Positions 30,164 through 37,726 of a stretch of DNA of 37,726 bases are shown one piece after another. The position numbers and the translations under genes were made by a program. Under the pieces are notes generated by a model that was not told the DNA's origin, searched no databases, and saw nothing but the letters and a program-made list of their open reading frames with translations. Positions within the stretch are counted from its first letter, which is position 1, and the number at the start of each line of letters is the position of its first letter. This DNA comes from Chloroflexota bacterium (GTDB lineage Bacteria; Chloroflexota; UBA6077; CF-72), in assembly GCA_019247515.1 (NCBI GenBank), contig JAFAOS010000016.1, positions 1-37,726 of the forward strand. Direction: 5' to 3'.

Positions 30164-32023
30164 ATGCTCCGTTTACAGCGTCGCCAACCTGCTGGCTCGG
30201 TTCAGCCACTGTCAAACCACGAGCGCCGTTTTGCGCTGGGCACCCGCTCACTCGCCGACCTGATCGCTCCGGCCGCGGTCGAAATCGGTCGCGACCACCT
30301 GCGCCTGGAATACCAGTACGCACGGGTGCTGATGGTCGTTGGCTATCCGCGCACGGTCGTGCCGGGCTGGCTCACTCCGCTGTTGGAATTCGAACACCCG
30401 ATCGAAGTCAGCTTGCACGTGCACCCTCTGGAGACAGCCAGCATTGTGAAATTGCTGAGTCACAAACTGGTCCAGCTCCAATCATCGCGTCTGGTCGATA
30501 TTCGCAGCGGCCGTCTTGCTGATCCCGAGCGAGAAGTCGCGTTCGAAGATACCGAGCGCTTGCGAGACGCTCTGCAACGTGGTGAGGAGCGCGTCTTCTC
30601 AGTCAGTCTGTACGTGTTGCTTCGCGCCGGCTCGGAGCGGGCGCTCGACGATCTTACCCGACGCGTGGAAACGACTTTGGACGGCATGCTCGCACACTCT
30701 CGAGTGGCAATTCTCGAGCAAGAGCGTGGTTTCCGTGCCTGCTTGCCAAGTGGCCGAGACGACTTGCTCGCGTATCGCAACCTCGACACCAGCTCGCTGG
30801 CGACCACGTTCCCGTTCTCCTCGAGCTCACTGTCGATGGAACGCGGTGTTCTGTACGGCGTCGCGACCCGGTCGCAGTCACCCATCATTGTCGATCCCTT
30901 TGACGCCAGCTTGGAAAACGCCAACCTGGCCGTGTTTGCCATGGCAGGCGCCGGCAAGAGCTACTTCGTCAAACTTATGGCGCTCCGGAACCTGCTCGCC
31001 GGCGTCGATTTTCTGGTCGTCGATCCGGAGAACGAATACGGCGGCGTCTGTCGCGCCGCGGACGGCCAGTTCATTCGTCTCGCCAGTACCTCGACTCACC
31101 GTTTGAATCCGTTCGATTTGCCGCCGACGGATACCTCCGCCGCCGAAGGGCTGGATGGGCTCGCGGAACAGGTCACGTCGGTCGTCGGTCTGATGAACGT
31201 GCTGTTGGGCGAGCGCGGCTCGAGTCTCAATTCATACGAGCGTTCAATGCTGGATCGCGCGGTATATCAGGCATACGCCGCGGTCGGAATCACGCCCGAT
31301 CCCACGACCCACGCGCGTGCTGCGCCGTTGCTGGCGAATTTGCAAGCCGCACTGGAGTCTCTCGACAACGACGTCGCCGCGGGTCTTGCGGCGCGTCTTC
31401 GCCGCTTCGTCCATGGTTCGCTGGCTGGCGGACTGTTCAGTGGGCCAACGAATGTGGCGTTGAACCGCAGGCTAGTCGTGTTCAACATTCAGACGCTCGA
31501 AGAGGAGCTTCGGCCGGTTGCCATGCACCTGATCGCGAATTTCGTCTGGAATCGCGTGCGGCGCGAGCGGCGCCCGCGGCTCCTCGTGATTGACGAAGCC
31601 TGGTCGCTGCTACGCTATCCGGAGGGCGGCGACTTTGTCTCAGCTATGGCGCGCCGTGCACGAAAGTACTACCTGGGTCTGGTGACCATCACCCAGGATG
31701 TCGCCGACTTTGTGCGCTCGGAGCATGGAAGAGCCGTCCTGATGAACGCGGCGATGAAGCTGCTCCTCAAGCAAGACGCTACGACTGTGGAAGCAGTCAC
31801 GGACGCATTCCAGCTGACGGTTGAAGAGCGCCAGTACTTGCTTGGCGCAAGCAAGGGCGAAGGCTTGCTGTTCGCGCGCGGTGCGCGGCTACCCATCAGC
31901 ATTGAAGCCAGTCCCGCTGAGCATCGGCTGGCAACGACGGCGCCCCGCGAATTGGCGGAGCTCGCGCAACTGGCAGCCGCTCGTCCACCGCAGAACGGAG
32001 TCGCGCGTGCGGATCGCCGTTAG
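30164..32023 (+). CDS. virB4: VirB4-like secretion ATPase
   Basis: A 619-residue ATPase that energises type IV secretion. The N-terminal half (1-240) is the CagE/TrbE/VirB4 domain. Walker A is AMAGAGKS (259-266), with Ala in place of the first Gly. Next comes LVVDPENEYGG and the Walker B region LLVIDEAWSLLRYPEGG. VTITQDVADF follows in the position of the arginine-finger motif of the family. It overlaps the coupling-ATPase gene by 17 nt. Confidence 0.93.
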   Translation: MLRLQRRQPAGSVQPLSNHERRFALGTRSLADLIAPAAVEIGRDHLRLEYQYARVLMVVGYPRTVVPGWLTPLLEFEHPIEVSLHVHPLETASIVKLLSHKLVQLQSSRLVDIRSGRLADPEREVAFEDTERLRDALQRGEERVFSVSLYVLLRAGSERALDDLTRRVETTLDGMLAHSRVAILEQERGFRACLPSGRDDLLAYRNLDTSSLATTFPFSSSSLSMERGVLYGVATRSQSPIIVDPFDASLENANLAVFAMAGAGKSYFVKLMALRNLLAGVDFLVVDPENEYGGVCRAADGQFIRLASTSTHRLNPFDLPPTDTSAAEGLDGLAEQVTSVVGLMNVLLGERGSSLNSYERSMLDRAVYQAYAAVGITPDPTTHARAAPLLANLQAALESLDNDVAAGLAARLRRFVHGSLAGGLFSGPTNVALNRRLVVFNIQTLEEELRPVAMHLIANFVWNRVRRERRPRLLVIDEAWSLLRYPEGGDFVSAMARRARKYYLGLVTITQDVADFVRSEHGRAVLMNAAMKLLLKQDATTVEAVTDAFQLTVEERQYLLGASKGEGLLFARGARLPISIEASPAEHRLATTAPRELAELAQLAAARPPQNGVARADRR

Positions 32024-34601
32024 CCGCCGACGACGTGCCGGCCTGTCCGAAACGCCACGGCTGGTCGAGATCGTGACGCCGCGCACCAATGCTGCCACAT
32101 TGACCTCGGCTGAAAACTTCTTCGCATCGGTAGCCCTCAGCGAGCCCTTTTCGCTGGAGCTGGCGTCCGACTCCAACCGCCGACAGTTTCTCGTCCGCGC
32201 CACCAGCACACCCGCGCGCGATCAGGTGTTGAGTCAACTCGGCGCGGCCTATCCGCAGGCTGACTTCCGCGATTTGCCGTCCGAGCAGGATCCCGCCGAA
32301 CCACGCGCGGGCGAGCAGATCGCCGCCTGCACTCTTGGTCTGCGCGGGCCCGCGTATCTCCCGCTGCGTATCTTTACTGACCTCGACGTCGATGGCGAGC
32401 GGGCCGCCCAGGCTGATCCAGTGCTGGGGGTCCTCAACGCGCTGGGCGACCTCCCACCCGGGTGGCGCGCGCTCAGTCAGCTCGTGCTGCTGCCCGCGGA
32501 GGAAAACTGGTGTCGCGACTACCAGAGATTTTCTGTCCAGCACCCGCTCGAACACGAGCGCGTGCAGCAAGCGAACCAGGGCGTCGGGCCGATGCTGGCA
32601 TTCCTGGCCGTCGTGCTCGGGGTCGCAGTCGTCGGCCTGCAGGGCATGACGCTGGCGCGCGCCGCGCAGTGGGCCGAGCTCGGCATCCTGGCCTGTGCGT
32701 GTCTCTCCGCATTGATCGGTGCCCTGTGGATCGCCCGCCGTTTTCTGCGAGCCACCGTGTACGACATGGAGCTGGTGCGGGAAAAGGTCACCCGAATTGC
32801 TTGCCGCGCCGAGGTGCGTCTTGTCGTCTTCGCGCCGACGGATGTCCCTTCCCCTTTGCTCATGTCGGAGCTCACGCGACTTGTCACCGCCTACCGCCGC
32901 TTCAACCTGGCCTCCGCGAACGGCTTCGTTGCACGCCGCGCTCGACCGGGTCCCGCGGCAGCGGCCTGCCCGGTGCCGTGGAGACCGCGGCGAAAGCTCG
33001 CTATATTGACGACGCTCGAGTTAGCCGGAGTGTGGCACCTGCCGCATGCCGCTGCCGATGTCGCACTCCTCGAGCGCACGACCGCCCGACGGTGGTTGCC
33101 ACTGCCCGCGTCGGTGGCCGATGGTTGCCCCATCGGCACTTCCGAGCATCAGGGGCACCGGATCGCCGTGTCGCTACCGCCCGACGTCCTACGTCGTCAC
33201 CTCTTGCTGGTTGCAAAAACGCGCCGCGGCAAGTCAACACTCGTGCAGCGCCTGGCGCGCCACGTCATGCAAGCCGAGCCACGCCGCGCTGTCATGCTGG
33301 TCGATCCGCACCGAGACCTTGCCGAAGCGCTACTTGGACTCATACCGCCTGACCGAGCGCAAGACGTGGTGTTCCTGGACGTCGCCGACGCCGCACGTCC
33401 CTTTGGGCTGAACATGCTCGACACCGGTCTTGGCTGGAATCGCGACCGAGCGGTTGGCAATGCCTTGGCCGTATTCCAACGTGAATGGGGCGATCGTTAC
33501 TGGGGCCCGCGTATGGAGGACGCGTTCCGATACGCGTTGATGACGCTGTTCGAGGTGAACACGGCCATGTGTCGAGCCGACCCGGTGAATGGACGCAATC
33601 GCCAACATACGTTGCTCGAAGTTCCAACCATTCTGTCCGACACGCTGTTCCGGCGCGAGCTACTGCGAACCGTTGTCGATCCAACTCTTATCGCGTGGTG
33701 GACTGAGTATTTCGACACGCTCGAGCGACGCTTTCAACTGGAAGTCATCAATCCCGTTCTGACCAAAGTCCACCGGTTTGAAGGCAGCACGCCAGCGCGC
33801 CACATTGTCGGCCAATCGGCGTCCAGCGTCGATCCATCGACGTGGCTGCGTGACGGCGCCATTGTGATCGTGAATACTGCCCGCGGCATCGTCGGCGAAA
33901 ACGCGGCGGCGCTGATTGGCAGCACCCTGCTCAACCTGATGACGTTGGCGGTCGCCGAGCAAGCCAGTCTACACGCCGATGAGCGTTGGCCGATCAGCAT
34001 ATTCGTCGACGAATTCCACACGATTCCGGGCGCCGACTACGAAGGCATCCTTGCGGAACTGAGCAAGTACGGTGCGAACCTCGTGCTGGCGACCCAGAGC
34101 CTGGCGCGACTCATGGTGATCGGGCAAGAGGAGGGCCGCGGACTGCGCGCAACGGTCTTTGCGAACCTTGATGGGTTGTTTGCCTTCAACTGCAGCGCGG
34201 AGGATGCCGAGTACCTGGTCGCCGAGCTGGGTGGCGCGGTTGACGAGCAAGACCTCGTCGAGCTTGGCGAGCACCAGTGCTACGTTCGACTCTCATCTCG
34301 CGGTCAACGTTTGCCAACTTTCTCGGTGCATCTTGATCCTCCACTGGAGCCCGACCCACGACTGCGCACCATTCTCGCCCGCGCCTCAGCCGAGCGTTTT
34401 GGGCGTGACGTGGAGAAGGTCGAAGCTGACCGGCGCGGCGCGCTCGCCCGCGTCCTGGAGGCCAGAACCAGACACGTGCAAGCCACAATCAGCACCTTGC
34501 AGCCACCAGCGCCAGGAGCGCCGAAAGCCGCCGCCCGCAACGAGCACCGCCCAAGAAAAAAGCATCGCAAAGCAGAGGTCGCCAGTGGCACGCCCGGCTA
34601 A
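32007..34601 (+). CDS. Membrane-anchored type IV coupling ATPase (TraD/VirD4-like)
   Basis: 864 residues from GTG 32007, which has ACGGAG 6 nt upstream; the frame is open earlier inside virB4. The N-terminal 190 residues look like the soluble domain fused to Gram-positive-type coupling ATPases. Two membrane helices follow (about 194-212 and 226-243). The motor domain has Walker A AKTRRGKS (403-410), LVDPHRDL, and the Walker B region ISIFVDEFHTI, then LVLATQSLARL. The C-terminus is basic. It would select substrate, probably DNA, for the channel. Together with the soluble ATPase at 10274-11572 it makes two coupling-type motors in one region. Confidence 0.85.
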   Translation: MRIAVSRRRRAGLSETPRLVEIVTPRTNAATLTSAENFFASVALSEPFSLELASDSNRRQFLVRATSTPARDQVLSQLGAAYPQADFRDLPSEQDPAEPRAGEQIAACTLGLRGPAYLPLRIFTDLDVDGERAAQADPVLGVLNALGDLPPGWRALSQLVLLPAEENWCRDYQRFSVQHPLEHERVQQANQGVGPMLAFLAVVLGVAVVGLQGMTLARAAQWAELGILACACLSALIGALWIARRFLRATVYDMELVREKVTRIACRAEVRLVVFAPTDVPSPLLMSELTRLVTAYRRFNLASANGFVARRARPGPAAAACPVPWRPRRKLAILTTLELAGVWHLPHAAADVALLERTTARRWLPLPASVADGCPIGTSEHQGHRIAVSLPPDVLRRHLLLVAKTRRGKSTLVQRLARHVMQAEPRRAVMLVDPHRDLAEALLGLIPPDRAQDVVFLDVADAARPFGLNMLDTGLGWNRDRAVGNALAVFQREWGDRYWGPRMEDAFRYALMTLFEVNTAMCRADPVNGRNRQHTLLEVPTILSDTLFRRELLRTVVDPTLIAWWTEYFDTLERRFQLEVINPVLTKVHRFEGSTPARHIVGQSASSVDPSTWLRDGAIVIVNTARGIVGENAAALIGSTLLNLMTLAVAEQASLHADERWPISIFVDEFHTIPGADYEGILAELSKYGANLVLATQSLARLMVIGQEEGRGLRATVFANLDGLFAFNCSAEDAEYLVAELGGAVDEQDLVELGEHQCYVRLSSRGQRLPTFSVHLDPPLEPDPRLRTILARASAERFGRDVEKVEADRRGALARVLEARTRHVQATISTLQPPAPGAPKAAARNEHRPRKKHRKAEVASGTPG

Positions 34602-34825
34602 TAAGATAGCGAGCGACCTCATACCGCCGAGGGTCGGGGGAGCTTGCAGCCCCCGCCGCCAGTCGCTGCTCCGCTGCGCTCCGCGCTGCTTCCCGCGGCG
34701 ACCCCCCGCATGATGGGCGCTTCGCGCAGCGTGCGCCGTTCGACCGGCAACAAGAAGGGACCGTATAGGCTGGTCCCCTTCATCGATGTAGCCTTCGAGC
34801 GTCTCAAACCAGAAGGTGCTACACC
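34602..34825. other. Intergenic region with GC-rich hairpins
   Basis: GGGGG-AGCTTGCAG-CCCCC (34637-34655) may end the secretion operon, but lacks a T-tract. AAGGGACC with GGTCCCCTT (about 34756-34781) forms a second, slightly bulged hairpin 45 bp before the next gene. Low-complexity CTCCGCTGCGCTCCG lies between them. Confidence 0.45.
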
Positions 34826-35286
34826 ATGACCGATTATGCCACGCTGCTGCGTGACCACATCACGCTGACCTGCCGTTCAATCGACCGCATCTTTCTGCAG
34901 GCGTATGTGCCTAAGCTGCAGTCTGTCGGTCAGGTGTGCCGATTCCTCCATCGGCAACGTGGCTTTTCGATCCCTTCGTCGGCCGCCTTCGGACAGATCT
35001 GCGAAGCCTACGTGGCCGAGATCCACCGCTGGGCCAGAGCCAACGGTGTGCCCATTCGCTACTTCGCCAAGGGCGACAACAAGGGCGACAACAAGGAGAA
35101 GATCGCCGAGCCACTGTTGCGTGCCGCTGCTGAGGAGGGTGGCGAAGGCGCGGTCGTGCTTGTCGGCATTGCTCAGGAGAAGGCATCAGCCTGGCGGTCG
35201 TGGAAGAAGAAGGGACAGGAGCACGCCAGCCATCCCCACATGGAGTGGGGTCGCCAGATGGCGTTCGTCAATCACTTCTACTTTTA
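34826..35286 (+). pseudogene. 5' exon of a conserved protein, interrupted by a group II intron
   Basis: The frame encodes 153 residues (MTDYATLLRDHITLTCRSID to MAFVNHFYF) and then meets TAG, of which only TA belongs to the gene; the G is the first intron base. The sequence resembles, from memory, the N-terminal part of a larger conserved protein of unknown function whose chain continues with another Tyr after FYF. Splicing would restore a Tyr codon if the 3' exon begins with C or T. The rest of the gene lies beyond the window. Nothing in the visible part names a domain; it has a helical start and a charged middle (KGDNKGDNKEK, an 8-codon region with a short repeat). The gene need not be dead if the intron splices. 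Confidence 0.65.
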
Positions 35287-35550
35287 GTGCGCCGCGAGGC
35301 GCCTTGTCGTATCCCCGGCGCAGCCGGGAGGAACTCGAAGGGAGGTTCCTGGGTCCAATGGCTAACCGGAATCCGAAAGGTGAACGGGACAATCGCATGC
35401 CAGCAAAGCGGCGGTCAGGTCCAGATGCCAGGACTGAGGCGACCGCGGGACCCGTGTGATATGGCGAAAGCTGGATTGCTTGAACCCCAATCTCCAGACG
35501 ATGTAAAGGAACATCCGTCGGCATGGCACCTGACGCCGACGTCTCGCCGT

Positions 35551-35577
35551 GCGCTGGCATTATAAAAGGGCCAGCGC
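35551..35577 (+). other. Domain I hairpin with EBS1
   Basis: GCGCTGGC (35551-35558) pairs perfectly with GCCAGCGC (35570-35577). The 11-nt loop holds TAAAAG (35563-35568), the reverse complement of the exon end CTTTTA (35281-35286). A possible EBS2 is GTGAT at 35456-35460 against exon ATCAC at 35271-35275. Confidence 0.75.
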
Positions 35578-35819
35578 AACTTTCGGGGCGCAGAGCGATG
35601 CCCAGTGAGGGCATTCAAGGAGATGAGTGGGGCGCCTACGTCGCACTCGGACGTACGACGAGGACGAACGCGGGATCGCCCGCCGGGGCGCGAGCCCCAG
35701 GGCGACGGAGTGCCCACAGTAGTCGTGGGAGCAACGACCCACCGAGGAGGGCGGGAAAGCCGTCCACAGGGCCAAGGGGCACAGGTGACTGGATATCTGA
35801 ACACCGAGAGGTATGCGTA

Positions 35820-37628
35820 ATGCAGAGCGCCAAAACGGTACTGGATGTCCTCCGTGAACGAGGCAGGCGGGGCCTGCCGCTGGATGAGCTCTATCGGCAA
35901 ATGTTCAACCCGCAGCTATATCTGGTGGCCTATGGGCGTCTGTACTCCAACGCCGGAGCCCTGACGCCGGGGCCTGACGCAGAGACCGCAGATGGCATGA
36001 CCCTGGCCAAGATCGAAAGCATCATCGACGCATTGCGCCATGAACGCTACCGATTCAAGCCAGTCAAGCGAACCTACATCCCGAAAAAGAACGGGAAGCG
36101 CAGGCCGCTGGGACTGCCGTCCTGGTCGGACAAGCTGGTAGCCGAGGTGGTGCGCCTGCTGTTGGAGGCGCACTACGAGCCTCAGTTCTCAGATCGTTCG
36201 CACGGTTTTCGTCCCGGCCGGGGCTGCCACACCGCTCTGCGCGAGGTGGCGGTTGCCTGGACTGGGACCACCTGGTTCATCGAGGGTGATATTTCCGGGT
36301 GCTTCGACCAACTTGACCGTCAGGTCATGCTCGAGGTATTGGAAGAGAACATCCACGACAACCGGATGCTGCGTCTGTTGAGCAATATGCTCGCCGCCGG
36401 ATACTTGGAGGACTGGGTCTGGCACCCCACGCTGAGCGGTGTGCCGCAAGGCGGGGTGGCATCTCCGATCCTGTCCAATATCTACCTGCACCGGCTGGAC
36501 ATTTTTGTCGAGAAAGTTCTGTTGCCGGAATACAACCGAGGGCTGCGCAGGATGCACAATCCTGCCTACCTGAAGGTGCAGCGCGAACTCGCCAAGGCTC
36601 GCCATCGCGGTGATACCGCAACGGTGCGGTCGCTACGACAAGAGCTACGCAGACTGCCGACCCAGAATCCCCACGATTCTGGCTACCGCCGACTGCGTTA
36701 CGTGCGTTATGCCGATGACACCCTACTCGGTTTTGCCGGGCCGAAGGCTGAGGCTGAGGAGATCAAGCGCCGCCTGAGCCAGTTCCTACAAGACGAGCTC
36801 AAGTTGGAACTGAACCAGGAAAAGACTTTGATCACCCACGCCCGCACCCAGCGAGCGCGGTTCCTCGGCTACGAGATCACCACTCAACACACCGACCGCT
36901 TCTTGACCAACGGCCGTCGCTCGACCAATGGTGTCATCGGGCTGAAGGTGCCCAACGCGGTGATCAAAGCCAAGTGTGCCAGGTACCTGTGGCGCGGCAA
37001 ACCCGCGCGGCGTCGAGAGCTGACGAATTTTGATGACTATGCCATCATCGCCAGCTACGGAGCCGAGTACCGAGGCATCGTCCAGTACTACCTCTTGGCC
37101 GGCGACGTCGCGCGACTGAGCCGGTTGAATTGGGTAATGGTGACCTCAATGCTCAAGACTCTGGCCGGTAAGTACCACTCGTCGGTGTCGAAGATGGCTC
37201 GCAAGTATGAGGCGACCGTCGAGACGTCCTACGGACCGCGCAGATGCTTCCAGGTCAGCGTGGAGCGCGGCGAGGGCAAAAAGCCACTGGTCGCACGGTA
37301 CGGAGGTATTCCACTCCGGCGGCAGAAGAACGCGGTCCTCACCGACCGTGTTCAGGCCCGTACAGAACGTGAGTTGGTCCCCCGAGCGGTCCGCCACATA
37401 GAGCTGATCTCCAGACTCTTGGACGGCCGCTGTGAGATCTGCGGGAGCATGGAAGCGGTGCAGGTCCACCAAATCCGTAAACTCGCCGACCTCATCAAGG
37501 TGGGACAGCAAGCGATGCCCGTATGGATGACGATCCTGGTCAGGCGGCGACGAAAGACCCTCATAGTCTGCCAGAGTTGCCACGCCAGCATCCATCGCGG
37601 TCAACCTGTCGCGACTCGCATGGAATAG
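35820..37628 (+). CDS. ltrA: Group II intron reverse transcriptase/maturase with HNH-like C-terminus
   Basis: 602 residues from ATG 35820; the frame is open to 35523, but the family starts near MQSAKTVLDVLRERG. RT blocks run in order: GKRRPLGLPSWSDKLV; HGFRPGRGCHTAL; FIEGDISGCFDQLD with Asp157; SGVPQGGVASPILSN; RYADD (YADD 297-300); and ARFLGYEI. The maturase X domain follows (about 380-520). A zinc-bound HNH-like region closes the protein: Cys538, Cys541, His550, Cys584, Cys587, His588 and His592. The usual VHHI of this endonuclease reads VHQI (Gln551), which may weaken DNA cleavage. It promotes splicing and retrohoming. Confidence 0.95.
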   Translation: MQSAKTVLDVLRERGRRGLPLDELYRQMFNPQLYLVAYGRLYSNAGALTPGPDAETADGMTLAKIESIIDALRHERYRFKPVKRTYIPKKNGKRRPLGLPSWSDKLVAEVVRLLLEAHYEPQFSDRSHGFRPGRGCHTALREVAVAWTGTTWFIEGDISGCFDQLDRQVMLEVLEENIHDNRMLRLLSNMLAAGYLEDWVWHPTLSGVPQGGVASPILSNIYLHRLDIFVEKVLLPEYNRGLRRMHNPAYLKVQRELAKARHRGDTATVRSLRQELRRLPTQNPHDSGYRRLRYVRYADDTLLGFAGPKAEAEEIKRRLSQFLQDELKLELNQEKTLITHARTQRARFLGYEITTQHTDRFLTNGRRSTNGVIGLKVPNAVIKAKCARYLWRGKPARRRELTNFDDYAIIASYGAEYRGIVQYYLLAGDVARLSRLNWVMVTSMLKTLAGKYHSSVSKMARKYEATVETSYGPRRCFQVSVERGEGKKPLVARYGGIPLRRQKNAVLTDRVQARTERELVPRAVRHIELISRLLDGRCEICGSMEAVQVHQIRKLADLIKVGQQAMPVWMTILVRRRRKTLIVCQSCHASIHRGQPVATRME

Positions 37629-37636
37629 TCACTGGA

Positions 37637-37726
37637 GAGCCCGGTGATCGGAAAGCGGTCACGCCGGGTTCGGGAGGGGGGCGCCGGAAAAGGACCATCG
37701 GTACCTCGCCTGCGTCCTACCTCGAC
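37637..37726 (+). ncRNA. Group II intron domains V and VI
   Basis: Domain V (37637-37671): GAGCCCGG pairs with CCGGGTTC, then the distal helix TGATC with GGTCA. Domain VI follows to the window end, with A37719 as candidate branch point. Confidence 0.82.

Larger units (their letters stand above)
35287..37726 (+). mobile_element. Group II intron, apparently full length
   Basis: It starts with GTGCG (the GUGYG 5' consensus). An 8-bp hairpin at 35551-35577 exposes TAAAAG, complementary to the last six exon bases CTTTTA (EBS1-IBS1). Domain IV carries the RT/maturase. Domain V spans 37637-37671, with the AGC triad at 37638-37640 and the two-base CG bulge at 37662-37663. Domain VI ends in CCTACCTCGAC, with a bulge-candidate A at 37719, seven bases before the final base. 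The 3' end AC at 37725-37726 fits the AY rule, so the intron ends at, or within a base of, the window edge. Confidence 0.88.

Noticed and set aside
35523-35819. Upstream extension of the maturase frame
   Set aside because: It overlaps intron domain I structure, including the EBS1 hairpin; the family starts at ATG 35820.
1-37726. Integrase, attachment sites or IS elements bounding the secretion locus
   Set aside because: No recombinase or transposase gene and no tRNA-linked direct repeat was seen; the only mobile element is the group II intron.

Overview
The window is GC-rich, uses many GTG/TTG starts, and reads as a bacterial chromosome or large mobile-element segment from a Gram-positive-like or atypical lineage. 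Chloroflexota is my best guess, with Actinomycetota the alternative. This rests on the gene mix: a Tad pilus without an outer-membrane secretin, a PrgI/VirB4-type secretion system, a SARP/BTAD regulator, a DUF4349 lipoprotein and apparent leaderless promoters. No rRNA, tRNA or CRISPR array was seen. The last base of the window coincides with the predicted 3' end of a group II intron, so the window may be a contig that breaks at a multicopy intron.

Layout. (1) 1-8400, metabolic and housekeeping genes: a partial nicotinamidase (-), a UvrD-like helicase, a DUF4349 lipoprotein, an amidohydrolase (-), a Gfo/Idh/MocA dehydrogenase and a thiamine-diphosphate enzyme (-). (2) 8401-9330, a mostly non-coding stretch rich in inverted repeats. 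(3) 9331-12632, a translationally coupled set: a small CCHC zinc-binding protein, a Replic_Relax-type protein and a soluble coupling-type ATPase, followed by a membrane protein that looks like an M48 peptidase with its HExxH motif lost. (4) 12832-13640 (-), a peptidoglycan amidase with a small coiled-coil protein. (5) 13984-25455, a Tad (type IVb) pilus locus: CpaB, a TadZ/CpaE-like ATPase, CpaF/TadA, TadB, TadC, Flp, a TadE, an unusual NERD-nuclease/TadE fusion, a TadG-like protein and a 1157-residue membrane protein joining LysM domains, a degenerate FtsK-like domain and a SARP (wHTH-BTAD) domain. (6) 25602-34601, a VirB-type type IV secretion module: a PEGA/beta-propeller protein, a TrbL/VirB6-like protein, an NlpC/P60 hydrolase, a VirB2-like pilin, PrgI, a VirB4 N-terminal-like protein, VirB4 and a membrane-anchored coupling ATPase. 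(7) 34826-37726, a conserved ORF split by a group II intron that encodes an RT/maturase.

The most interesting signal is a heptamer, GTGACGC, in direct-repeat arrays with about 21-bp (two-turn) or 11-12-bp (one-turn) spacing. Arrays lie before the cpaB genes, before tadB and before the type IV secretion operon, with two further arrays near 8.5 kb and 5.1 kb. At tadB the last copy sits exactly 8 bp upstream of a -10-like hexamer, the geometry known for SARP regulators. The LysM/pseudo-FtsK/SARP protein encoded between two of these arrays is the obvious candidate activator. My working model is one regulon: a membrane-spanning, wall-contacting SARP controls a joint Tad-pilus and VirB-type secretion machine. 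No relaxase, integrase, prepilin peptidase or dedicated VirB11 is visible, so whether the machine moves DNA, moves proteins or mediates attachment is open.
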